A stretch of DNA of 64,000 bases, from NCBI GenBank assembly GCA_004296455.1, contig AP018280.1:6374794-6438793 (forward strand). Direction: 5' to 3'. The stretch's first letter is position 1; each line of letters opens with the position of its first letter. Positions 55,003 through 63,083 of this stretch are shown here, piece by piece. The notes under the pieces were generated by a model that worked only from the letters and a program-made list of their open reading frames with translations, searched no databases and was not told where the DNA came from. A program made the position numbers and the translations under genes. This DNA comes from Calothrix sp. NIES-4101. Its GTDB lineage: Bacteria; Cyanobacteriota; Cyanobacteriia; Cyanobacteriales; Nostocaceae.

Positions 55003-55941
55003 TTAGCCAACAGCCTTTAATATTTCCTCATCCGTAGAAAAATCAATCTCCTTTTTATCTCTTCCCGAACTCATAAAATCATTCTCAAAAGCATCCTTTA
55101 ATCCCGAAACCAAATCGTATTCCGGTTGCCATCCCAACTCACTCATCGCCTTTGTCACCGATGCGAAGAAATGCTGCACCCGCATCGGAAAAGCTTTACG
55201 TTTGCCAAAATCAAACTTTTTCGGGTCATAATGAACTATTTTAATCTCATCGGGTGATTTTCCGGCCGCGATCGCACAAGCACGGGCTAAACCATCAAAA
55301 GTCACAAAGCGATCGCCAGAAACATTATAAACTTGTCCGATAGCGTGGGAATTACCCAAAACTCTAGACATTGCCATGGCTAAATCCTTGACATGTCCTA
55401 ACTGGGTAATATGCATTCCGTTGCCCGGAATTGGAATCGGACGATTTCTAACTATGCGATCAAAAAACCATGCCTCTAAATCATTGTAGTTCTGCGGTCC
55501 GTAAATATACGTAGGACGTATTGACGTGTAATGTATATTTTTTGTAGATAAGTAAGCTTCTGTATCAAATTTACCCTTGTGGCGACTTTTTGGATCAACC
55601 GCATCCCCTTCTGTATGAGGCATTTCGTCCGATTTTAGGTATACTCCGGCGGAACTCATATATATAAAATGTTGCAAACGGTCTTGAAAAATATCCACTA
55701 ATGGTTGAGTATCAGTAAGTTCCCTACCGTTGTTGTCAAAAATGGCATCGAATTTTTCGCTAGCTAATTTTTCCTGCAATTGAAAAGGATCGGTGCGATC
55801 GCCGATAATTTGTCTAACCCCATTTGTGGGCACTGGACGATTACCACGATTGTACAAAACAACGTCATGCCCTTGTTCTACCAAAATTTTTGTCAGATAA
55901 ACACCAATAAATCGGGTGCCACCCATGATTAAAATTCGCAT
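55003..55941 (-). CDS. CSP41-like NAD-dependent epimerase/dehydratase-fold protein
   Basis: This 312-residue protein of the extended short-chain dehydrogenase family starts MRILIMGGTRFIGVYL with the Rossmann motif GGTRFIG. The segments YMSSAGVYLKSDEMPHTEGD, VDPKSRHKGK, IRPTYIYGPQNYNDLEAWFFDRI and QLGHVKDLA match the cyanobacterial ancestors of plastid CSP41, proteins that bind and cleave RNA stem-loops and stabilise plastid transcripts. An RNA role here is inferred from the plant proteins; enzymatic sugar-epimerase activity is not shown. I chose the ATG at 55939-55941, the family start, rather than the open extension to 56070. It is divergent from the glycosyltransferase gene. Confidence 0.85.
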   Translation of the reverse strand: MRILIMGGTRFIGVYLTKILVEQGHDVVLYNRGNRPVPTNGVRQIIGDRTDPFQLQEKLASEKFDAIFDNNGRELTDTQPLVDIFQDRLQHFIYMSSAGVYLKSDEMPHTEGDAVDPKSRHKGKFDTEAYLSTKNIHYTSIRPTYIYGPQNYNDLEAWFFDRIVRNRPIPIPGNGMHITQLGHVKDLAMAMSRVLGNSHAIGQVYNVSGDRFVTFDGLARACAIAAGKSPDEIKIVHYDPKKFDFGKRKAFPMRVQHFFASVTKAMSELGWQPEYDLVSGLKDAFENDFMSSGRDKKEIDFSTDEEILKAVG

Positions 55942-56168
55942 AAATCCCCTATGTTCGTTCTCGCTGAGCGTCAAATTTAATTCCAACAACGAGGTTATCA
56001 GCTTATGGCGTACCTTCGGAACCTGTAAAGGGAGAATTTCGTCGATAAGCGGGTATGGAGCCTTACCCATTCATTCATGACAAAGGGAAACTTTTCAGTT
56101 AACCATCCACAACTCAACCTGCATCACAACTTGCTTGTATTATTGATTACCTATCCCCAAAGTTAGCT

Positions 56169-57317
56169 GTGCCCTTGAAATATGCTCTAGTGCATGAATG
56201 GCTTACACCTAAAGCCACTGGTGGTTCAGAACTCGTCGTTCGCGAGATTCTGAATCATGTTGCTGCCGATTTGTATGCCCTCATCGATTTTGAATCAGTA
56301 AATCCCGATAGTTACCTGTACAAACGTCAAATTGGCACAACTATTCTCCAGCACTTCCCCACCTCGCGCAATGGAGTTCAAAAATATTTGCCTTTGCTAC
56401 CACTGGCGATCGAACAACTAGACTTGCGTGATTATGACGTAATTCTGTCTTCATCGCACACAGTCGCCAAAGGAATATTGACAACCCCAGAGCAACTGCA
56501 TATTTGTTATTGCCACAGTCCCATGCGTTACGCTTGGGATTTAACATTTGATTACCTGCGCCAAAGCAATTTAGGGCATGGGGTAGCCGGATGGATGGCT
56601 CGCTATTTGTTGCATCGCCTCCGCCAGTGGGATGTATTAAGCGCTAACCGAGTAGATTATTTTATTGCCAATTCGCAACATACAGCCCGGAGAATCTGGC
56701 GCTGCTACCGTCGCGAAGCCGCAGTAATTTATCCACCTGTAAACGTTGATAATTTCCCTTTTTCAGCCGAAAAAGAGGATTTTTATCTCATTGTTTCCCG
56801 ACTAGTGAGTTACAAGCAAGTATCTCTAATTGTTCAAGCCTTCAATGAACTTCAAAAACCACTGGTAGTGATTGGCACAGGGCCAGAAATGAAAAATATC
56901 CAAAAGATATCAAAATCTAATATAAATATACTGGGATGGCAACCCGACGATGTTGTAAAAAAATATATGTCTGCCGCCAAGGCATTCGTATATGCAGCAT
57001 GTGAAGACTTTGGCATTGCCCTTGTCGAAGCTCAAGCATGTGGCACTCCAGTAATTGCCTACGGGATGGGTGGTGCATCGGAAACTGTGCGGGATATTCG
57101 CTCCTCACCGCCAGGTACAGGTACAGGTGTTCTATTTAAACAACAAATAGTACCAGCCTTAATAGATGCTGTCCAAGAATTTGAAACATATTCAGGAAAA
57201 ATTGATTGCGCTTACTTGAAGACGCACGCTGCCACTTTTTCCTCACAAGTCTTTGCACAGCGATATCTTGACTTTTTAAGAATGTGCAAAGAAAACAAAA
57301 TCGTTCCTGGTTTATAA
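56169..57317 (+). CDS. family 4 glycosyltransferase
   Basis: This 382-residue GT-B glycosyltransferase adds sugars to a lipid-linked polysaccharide. It starts ALVHEWLTPKATGGSELVVREI and has the donor-binding segments YLIVSRLVSYKQVSLIVQAF, NILGWQPDDVVKKYMSAAKAF and the retaining-enzyme motif EDFGIALVEAQACGTPVIAYGMGGASETV. It resembles WbaZ-type mannosyltransferases, but donor and acceptor are not certain. The start is a GTG at 56169, directly before the conserved N-terminus. The priming sugar transferase gene follows by 96 bp on the same strand, so it opens the exopolysaccharide locus. Confidence 0.9.
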   Translation: MPLKYALVHEWLTPKATGGSELVVREILNHVAADLYALIDFESVNPDSYLYKRQIGTTILQHFPTSRNGVQKYLPLLPLAIEQLDLRDYDVILSSSHTVAKGILTTPEQLHICYCHSPMRYAWDLTFDYLRQSNLGHGVAGWMARYLLHRLRQWDVLSANRVDYFIANSQHTARRIWRCYRREAAVIYPPVNVDNFPFSAEKEDFYLIVSRLVSYKQVSLIVQAFNELQKPLVVIGTGPEMKNIQKISKSNINILGWQPDDVVKKYMSAAKAFVYAACEDFGIALVEAQACGTPVIAYGMGGASETVRDIRSSPPGTGTGVLFKQQIVPALIDAVQEFETYSGKIDCAYLKTHAATFSSQVFAQRYLDFLRMCKENKIVPGL

Positions 57318-57413
57318 CATCTTGTTCGGTAAGCTTTTGGAAATAAAGCCCCAGAAGCACCTGTCAAGCTTTAAGATTGGGACTATGTGTGGTGTGGATT
57401 TTTAAGGAGTATG

Positions 57414-58172
57414 ATGACTGCCCAGAGCTCACTCCTCTCCGGAAAGCGAAGCCCAAGGCAGACCGCTAGCGCATCTTCGCGTACCTTTTTAAAACGCGGT
57501 CAACTAAAAAGGATACCTAAACCCAAATCTAAAGGTTTGCCTTTTGCGGGAATCAACGGAGAGTTTGCCAAGCGATTATTCGACATAGCGTTTTCGCTAT
57601 TTGTACTGATAGCCTTTTCTCCTGTCTATCTGCTATTAGCTTTTCTAATCGCAGCTGGTTCGGAGGGGCCAATTTTTTATATTCAAGAACGGGTCGGAAA
57701 GAATTACAAGCCTTTCAATTGTATTAAATTCCGCACCATGGTCAGTAATGCTGATGACATGCTGATACAGATGATGGAAACCTCACCACAAATGCGAGAT
57801 GAGTTTGAGTCAAATTTCAAACTCAAACACGACCCCAGAATTACGCCGATTGGCCATTTTTTGCGAATTACCAGCTTGGATGAGTTTCCCCAATTCTGGA
57901 ATGTTCTCAAAGGAGACATGAGTGTTGTGGGGCCGAGACCATTAGTTGAGGAGGAACTGCCAAAATACGGCTGTCATATTGACCCAATATTAACTATCAA
58001 GCCTGGAATTACTGGATTGTGGCAAGTTTCTGGGCGTAATGACATTCCTTATCCTCGTCGAGTGCAAATAGACCTACATTATGTAAAATTTAGGACTTTT
58101 TGGCTCGATTTGTGTATTGTTCTCAAAACAATTGGTGTTGTCATTATTCCCAAGAATAATGGTGCATACTAA
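57414..58172 (+). CDS. priming sugar-1-phosphate transferase for exopolysaccharide
   Basis: This 252-residue membrane enzyme transfers a sugar phosphate to undecaprenyl phosphate, the first step of polysaccharide assembly. One membrane helix (LFDIAFSLFVLIAFSPVYLLLAFLI) is followed by the catalytic core: GPIFYIQERVGKNYKPF, IKFRTM, RITSLDEFPQFWNVLKGDMSVVGPRP and KPGITGLWQVSGR. It is the short form without the N-terminal helices of WcaJ. The start is ATG 57414 (or 57411), because AAGGAG lies at 57404-57409. Residues 3-24 are encoded by a GC-rich repeat of the type otherwise found between genes, an in-frame insertion. A strong terminator follows. Confidence 0.92.
   Translation: MTAQSSLLSGKRSPRQTASASSRTFLKRGQLKRIPKPKSKGLPFAGINGEFAKRLFDIAFSLFVLIAFSPVYLLLAFLIAAGSEGPIFYIQERVGKNYKPFNCIKFRTMVSNADDMLIQMMETSPQMRDEFESNFKLKHDPRITPIGHFLRITSLDEFPQFWNVLKGDMSVVGPRPLVEEELPKYGCHIDPILTIKPGITGLWQVSGRNDIPYPRRVQIDLHYVKFRTFWLDLCIVLKTIGVVIIPKNNGAY
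57421..57485. repeat. GC-rich dispersed repeat inside a coding region
   Basis: The segment with CTCCTCTCCGGAAAGCGAAG and AGACCGCTAGCGCATCTTCG has the composition and wording of Nostoc intergenic palindromic repeats, yet lies in frame in the N-terminus of the sugar transferase. Confidence 0.55.
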
Positions 58173-58588
58173 GCTGCTGACGATTTAGCTAATAAATGTA
58201 TAAATATTACGGTATCTGTGGGGCTATGCTTCGCAGATATTTTTTGTTTGATTTTTTATTTGATTTTCTTATTTGACATAGTTATCTTTGCACCATATTT
58301 ACCAAGCCATACTTGCAAAATTAGTATGAAGCAAATATAAAGTTTTGATGAATGTTAGTGTAAGTCTGCTGAAGCATGTGAATTTTCTTCGTTAAGCTTA
58401 GGTGGGCTAGTAAACAACTCAACACCGTAAGTGGATTTACGTAAAGTTTGCACGATAGACATCAGATAACTAGTAGGTTTCCCATTGGGTAAAAAAGTTA
58501 GCAGCTGCTAGCTTATACCAGGTTGTATATGTCTATCTATCTATACTCAATAGGTAAATAACAAGTAGATAACGAGGGATTATTGAGC
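58173..58588. other. spacer with terminator, upstream of gmd
   Basis: This 416-bp spacer holds the terminator at 58213 and then AT-rich DNA that must include the gmd promoter. A short run TATCTATCTATACTC occurs near 58534. No gene is seen. Confidence 0.5.
58213..58245 (+). terminator. Rho-independent terminator after the sugar transferase gene
   Basis: TATCTGTGGGG pairs with CTTCGCAGATA over 11 positions (three G-U) around CTATG, followed by six T residues, 40 bp after the stop. Confidence 0.85.
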
Positions 58589-59668
58589 ATGACGCAACAA
58601 AAGCGAGCGCTGATTACTGGTATCACAGGTCAAGATGGTTCATATCTAAGCGAGTTTTTGCTTGAACAAGGTTACGAAGTTCACGGTATTATTCGCCGTA
58701 CCTCTACATTCAATACCGATCGCATCGATCACATGTATGAAGACCCTCACAAAAAGGGAGTGCGTTTATTTTTGCACTACGGTGACTTGACGGATGGAAC
58801 CACACTGCGCCGCATTTTAGAGGAAGTTAAACCAGTAGAAATTTACAACCTGGGCGCTCAATCCCATGTCCGTGTTAGCTTTGATTCTCCAGAATATACT
58901 GTTGACTCGGTTGGTGTCGGAACTTTGCGCTTGTTGGAAGCAATTCGTGATTATCAACACCGCACAGGTATTCAAGTGCGGTTTTATCAAGCAGGTTCTT
59001 CAGAAATGTATGGTTTGGTACAGGCTGTACCCCAAAGCGAAACAACTCCTTTTTATCCCCGTAGTCCCTATGCTTGCGCGAAAGTATACGCTCACTGGCA
59101 AACTGTAAATTACCGCGAATCCTACAATTTATTCGCTTGTAATGGTATTTTATTTAACCATGAGTCACCGCGTCGTGGTGAAACCTTTGTAACTCGTAAA
59201 ATTACAATGGCAGTTGCCCGGATTGTGGCAGGTAAGCAGAAAAATTTGTATATGGGTAATCTTGACTCTAAGCGGGATTGGGGTTATGCGAAGGATTATG
59301 TGCGGGCAATGTGGTTGATGTTGCAGCAAGAGCAAGCTGATGATTATGTCATTGCCACCGGTGAAACTTACACCGTGCGTCAGTTTTTAGACAAGGCATT
59401 TGGGTATGTAAACCTCAATTGGCAAGATTATGTAGAATTTGATGAGCGTTATCTACGTCCTGCGGAAGTAGATTTATTGATTGGTGACTCGACAAAGGCA
59501 CAGCAAAAATTAGGTTGGAAACCTTCTGTGACATTTGAAGAACTTGTGCAGTTGATGGTAGAAGCTGATTTGCAAGCTTTGGGTATTACTTCTGTGAATG
59601 GTAAAGGTGGAGAAGTTCCCCGTGATATTGCAACTGTTCGTCAAGAATTGGGTGCTTTGCACTTTTAG
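58589..59668 (+). CDS. gmd: GDP-mannose 4,6-dehydratase
   Basis: This 359-residue cytoplasmic enzyme converts GDP-D-mannose to GDP-4-keto-6-deoxy-D-mannose. It has the NADP-binding motif [17 protein letters not shown], then [46 protein letters not shown], the catalytic region GSSEMYG with [14 protein letters not shown], and [17 protein letters not shown]. The length is normal. I chose the ATG at 58589, because GAGGG lies at 58574-58578; an in-frame TTG two codons earlier is not needed. fcl, the next enzyme of the pathway, follows by 97 bp with a terminator-like hairpin between them. Confidence 0.97.
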   Translation: MTQQKRALITGITGQDGSYLSEFLLEQGYEVHGIIRRTSTFNTDRIDHMYEDPHKKGVRLFLHYGDLTDGTTLRRILEEVKPVEIYNLGAQSHVRVSFDSPEYTVDSVGVGTLRLLEAIRDYQHRTGIQVRFYQAGSSEMYGLVQAVPQSETTPFYPRSPYACAKVYAHWQTVNYRESYNLFACNGILFNHESPRRGETFVTRKITMAVARIVAGKQKNLYMGNLDSKRDWGYAKDYVRAMWLMLQQEQADDYVIATGETYTVRQFLDKAFGYVNLNWQDYVEFDERYLRPAEVDLLIGDSTKAQQKLGWKPSVTFEELVQLMVEADLQALGITSVNGKGGEVPRDIATVRQELGALHF

Positions 59669-59700
59669 AGAATGGTTAATGGTTAATAGTTAGTTTTTAA

Positions 59701-59751
59701 TGGTTGGTGGTTAGCTGAGGACAAATAGTCAGTAACCAACCACTTTTTTTT
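59701..59751 (+). terminator. hairpin with T run between gmd and fcl
   Basis: TGGTTGG...GTTAGCTG pairs imperfectly with CAGTAACCAACCA and eight T residues follow. It may reduce but need not abolish read-through from gmd to fcl, whose start lies 15 bp further on. Confidence 0.55.
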
Positions 59752-59765
59752 ATGAGGATAAAAAA

Positions 59766-60710
59766 ATGACTAGTTTAGAGTTAAGCAACAAACGGATTCT
59801 TGTGACTGGTGGTGCTGGTTTCCTGGGTAAGCAGGTAATTGAGCAATTGTGTAAAGCTGGCGCAACCCAAGAGAAAATAACAGTGGTGCGATCGCGCGAT
59901 TACGATTTGCGCCAAATGGAAGCTTGTAAACGTGCAGCAGACCAGCAAGATATTATCATTCACTTGGCGGCACATGTTGGTGGTATTGGTTTGAATCGCG
60001 AAAAACCCGCAGAGTTGTTTTACGACAACTTGATGATGGGGACACAGTTAATCCATGCTGCTTACGAAGCTGGTGTGGAGAAGTTCGTCTGCGTTGGCAC
60101 AATTTGTGCTTACCCTAAATTTACCCCTGTGCCATTCAAAGAAGATGATATTTGGAATGGTTATCCTGAAGAAACGAATGCACCCTATGGTGTAGCGAAA
60201 AAAGCCCTTTTAGTTCAATTGCAAGCATACAGGCAGCAATACAACTTTAACGGGATTTATTTACTTCCAGTCAATCTTTATGGTCCTGAAGATAATTTTG
60301 ACCCCAGTAGTTCCCACGTGATTCCGGCGTTAATTCGCAAAGTTCAGGAAGCACAAGCACGGGGAGATAAACAGTTACCTGTATGGGGAGATGGAACTCC
60401 GACACGCGAGTTTTTGTATTCTGAAGATGCGGCTCGTGGTATCGTTATGGGTACTCAATTTTATGATGGTTCTGAGCCTGTGAATTTGGGTACTGGCTAC
60501 GAAATCTCCATTAAAGATTTGATTACAACAATTTGTAAGTTGATGGAATTTGAAGGTGAGATTGTTTGGGAAACCGACAAACCCAATGGACAACCCCGTC
60601 GTTGCTTGGATACTGAACGTGCAAAGAAAGAATTTGGTTTTACAGCACAGATAGGATTTGAGGAAGGCTTGAAAAATACAATTGATTGGTGGCGTAAAAA
60701 CGCGAAGTAA
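59766..60710 (+). CDS. fcl: GDP-L-fucose synthase
   Basis: This 314-residue epimerase-reductase turns GDP-4-keto-6-deoxy-D-mannose into GDP-L-fucose with NADPH. The Rossmann motif is [14 protein letters not shown], followed by [21 protein letters not shown], the active-site region [20 protein letters not shown] and [21 protein letters not shown] (Tyr/Lys pair), then [25 protein letters not shown] 9 nt before the ATG supports the start. With gmd it forms the complete two-step GDP-fucose route. A clear terminator follows at 60807. Confidence 0.96.
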   Translation: MTSLELSNKRILVTGGAGFLGKQVIEQLCKAGATQEKITVVRSRDYDLRQMEACKRAADQQDIIIHLAAHVGGIGLNREKPAELFYDNLMMGTQLIHAAYEAGVEKFVCVGTICAYPKFTPVPFKEDDIWNGYPEETNAPYGVAKKALLVQLQAYRQQYNFNGIYLLPVNLYGPEDNFDPSSSHVIPALIRKVQEAQARGDKQLPVWGDGTPTREFLYSEDAARGIVMGTQFYDGSEPVNLGTGYEISIKDLITTICKLMEFEGEIVWETDKPNGQPRRCLDTERAKKEFGFTAQIGFEEGLKNTIDWWRKNAK

Positions 60711-61943
60711 TTGTTAAGTATTTATGTGAGTTAAAGTATAGTAGTTTACGTTTGAATATCAGTTATTTTAATTCTTGTAGCAACTACTATCTTTAATACT
60801 GATTAAAAGGTGAGGAATACTCGCCTTATTTTTTTGCTGTTTTTTACACTGCGTAGGGTAAGTTAGATTCTCCGCGTCAATCTAAGCGATCGCCTGACAA
60901 TGGCACAGTCCACTATAATTTTCTTTGATGAGCAATAAATAAAATAATGTGTAATAATACTTAGTCGTGTTTGTGACTATCAAAATAAACTTCATCAGAC
61001 ATAAGTATAAGCTGGAAATAACCTATCTATAAGCTTTACAGGCAATTTATTCTCTTGGCAGAAGTAGTACAAATCACATAAAAATAATGAAGAATTGTTA
61101 AGATGTACTTGAATTCAGTGTATGTACGTAAGCAATTCTGCTAGAGTCATGATATAAATCTTTATAAAGGCTCTATAAAGGTTATAAAATTTCAGACACA
61201 GTTTTCTACAATTAGCTGTGATGAAATCGGTGCTCGCCAAACTGTAAAATGTTCTAAGAGTAATAATTATTGCTTTTAGCTCTCCGTAAAGTTGTTTTAA
61301 AGTTTGTTTAATTAGAAAGTAATCCTAAATAGCTTTCTTTGCTATTTTTGTATCTAGTGCATTTGCCTGTTAGTAGTCTGTAATTTTGTGTTGAGTTTTT
61401 TTGGTAGCGCGGGTATCTTGCCCGTGTAGATCAGATATTTGCTAGTCGGACATGGGACAGTTAATGATTTTATCTTGGTAGGCTACTACTTTTTTGGGAA
61501 AGTAGTTTCACTAATTACTATTTCACTTAGTGTGATTTTAGTGTGATTTCACCAAGTGTGACGTTTGGAGCAAATTAGTATGATTAGAAAAGTGGAGATA
61601 AATCTAGTTACGATATTTTGCTTTCAATGTTTCATTCTGAAAATTTATCACCCATTTTAAAGTTATTTAATGGTGAAATTAGGTTTTTTGAGCGAAAAAT
61701 TAGCCTTTTCAATCATTAATGACATTATTTTTTCAAGAAATCTAAATTGTGGTGAAAATTTTCCTAGTGACAAAATTACTAATCGGTGATAATCTTTACA
61801 GGTGAGCTAGGCAAAATCAAGCTAAACCTTAAGAAAATCCAGACAAAGAAGCTGTAAACGTAAGCTTATTCAAGGTTTTTAACTCAAATGTGGTCATTTA
61901 CGCGATATCGAGAAAAAGTAGTTAATAGTACCAGGAGAAGGTT
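60711..61943. other. 1.2-kb spacer downstream of fcl
   Basis: Besides the fcl terminator, this spacer holds TTAGATT/AATCTAA arms around CTCCGCGTC near 60867, a HIP1 site near 60887, a GCGCGGGTATCTTGCCCGTG hairpin at about 61409-61428 of the same repeat family as the element at 62812, and direct repeats of TTCAC and GTGTGA near 61520-61560. No gene is visible. Confidence 0.6.
60807..60835 (+). terminator. Rho-independent terminator after fcl
   Basis: AAGGTGAG pairs with CTCGCCTT over eight positions around GAATA, followed by A and seven T residues, about 96 bp after the fcl stop. Confidence 0.85.
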
Positions 61944-62138
61944 ATGTTGACTGCAATATTTTTACTTTGTCTCTGTTGTTTCGCTCCAAATATTCTGCAA
62001 CTAATGCGTTTAAATTTATTTCCGGAAATTTTTCTTTTCGACATGAAGTTAGATTATAGTACCTGGGGGAAACCTGAATATAATCTTCCCCATCGGCAAA
62101 ATTACTTTCAAAGAATTAATAATCTTTATAATAGGTGA
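61944..62138 (+). CDS. possible small membrane protein
   Basis: This 64-residue frame opens with a Cys-rich hydrophobic stretch (MLTAIFLLCLCCFAPNIL) and continues with a polar tail (YSTWGKPEYNLPHRQNYFQRI). I know no family. Its main support is a very good ribosome binding site, AGGAGAAGG, at 61933-61941 just before the ATG, and the plausible signal-anchor composition. It lies between fcl and a zinc-ribbon-like gene. It could be a lipoprotein-like or toxin-like small peptide, or a chance frame. Confidence 0.4.
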   Translation: MLTAIFLLCLCCFAPNILQLMRLNLFPEIFLFDMKLDYSTWGKPEYNLPHRQNYFQRINNLYNR

Positions 62139-62369
62139 ATGGTTAGTCACTAACTGCTTGCTAGCTAGCTAGAAATTTTTTTTAATTATTACCACTGCAT
62201 TTCGTCACCGTCTGTTGTTTGATTGACTGAATTCTCGAAAAATAAATCACGAATAAATCGCAAATAAACTTGAATTTTTAGGGAGCAGGGCTTTTGATGG
62301 TCATTTTTGATCTCAGTCCCTCCCAACGTAACCTTCATTGTGTCTGTACAACAAGACAAGGAGGACGAA

Positions 62370-62786
62370 TTGCAGAGAAGGTGTAACCGAAATCGGAAGC
62401 GATCGCAACGGCGCAAAATATATTGTCCCATTCATGGGTGTTATCTCGATAGTGTGAGTAAAAAGTTTTATCTATACGCTGATACACCCGGACAATTGCA
62501 AGCAAGGGGAGTTAGTTCGCGCAATGCTCGAATGCTTTTAGCCCAGCAACAAGCTATACCGCTATCAGATGAGTGGCTAGAAGCATTTTGGTGTCAGGAA
62601 TGTCATCAAAAAACATGGTATCGCATTCGTAAGCGCAATCATATTTATGAAGTCTCGTCTGTACCCGCAGAAATATGGCAACAAGTTACGGGTGTAATTT
62701 ATCCTGATCACAATCCCAGTGTCAGCGAATTTACACAACGACAGGTGAAGAAGCTTGGTTATCACACTGGTAAAGACTTTAGGTGA
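62370..62786 (+). CDS. zinc-ribbon-like conserved hypothetical protein
   Basis: This basic 138-residue protein has two Cys pairs that could bind one zinc: CPIHGC near residues 19-24 and CQECH near residues 70-74, in the setting KIYCPIHGCYLDSVSKKFYLYAD and WLEAFWCQECHQKTWYRIRK. I do not know its function; similar short proteins seem common in filamentous cyanobacteria. The start is decided by the ribosome site: AAGGAGG at 62358-62364 stands 5 nt before an in-frame TTG at 62370, whereas the earlier TTG at 62307 has none. The gene precedes the Wzc-like gene and may be unrelated to it. Its stop is followed after 25 bp by a dispersed repeat. Confidence 0.7.
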   Translation: MQRRCNRNRKRSQRRKIYCPIHGCYLDSVSKKFYLYADTPGQLQARGVSSRNARMLLAQQQAIPLSDEWLEAFWCQECHQKTWYRIRKRNHIYEVSSVPAEIWQQVTGVIYPDHNPSVSEFTQRQVKKLGYHTGKDFR

Positions 62787-62811
62787 TTAGACTTTACATA
62801 AGGCATCAAGT

Positions 62812-62905
62812 AAAAATAAGTAAATAGCGTGCCCGAAAGACAAACATCTTGCTCAGGCGGTTAAGATGCCCGCACTACAAATATTAAATTTTTCAACTTA
62901 TTTTT
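62812..62905. repeat. dispersed inverted-repeat element, copy 2
   Basis: AAAAATAAGT and ACTTATTTTT bound a 94-bp element that shares CACTACAAATATTAAAT and the ends with the copy at 35467-35528. Here the GC-rich core is larger (AACATCTTGCTCAGGCGG, AAGATGCCCGCAC). It begins 25 bp after a stop codon. Confidence 0.75.
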
Positions 62906-62960
62906 ACACGATTCCTAATTAATTAGTAGTTCACTAAAGTAACTTCGTAGGGACAAAAAT

Positions 62961-62992
62961 CTCCGCGTCTCCGCGTCTCCCCTTCTCCGCGT
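62961..62992. repeat. CTCCGCGT octamer tandem tract
   Basis: Four 8-bp units, three exact (CTCCGCGT) and one degenerate (CTCCCCTT), followed by CAATCT. The string TTCTCCGCGTCAATCT also occurs near 60870. Confidence 0.85.
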
Positions 62993-63083
62993 CAATCTCA
63001 ACCCATAATTGACGGGTTGGCGAACCTCTAAATTTGAAGTGCATCGATTCAAGAAACAATCACTCCGGAAGCTATAGAAGACT

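Larger units (their letters stand above)
62787..63083. other. repeat-filled spacer before the Wzc-like gene
   Basis: This spacer holds the inverted-repeat element at 62812-62905 and the CTCCGCGT octamer tract at 62961-62992, then about 90 bp before the Wzc-like start. Confidence 0.7.
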
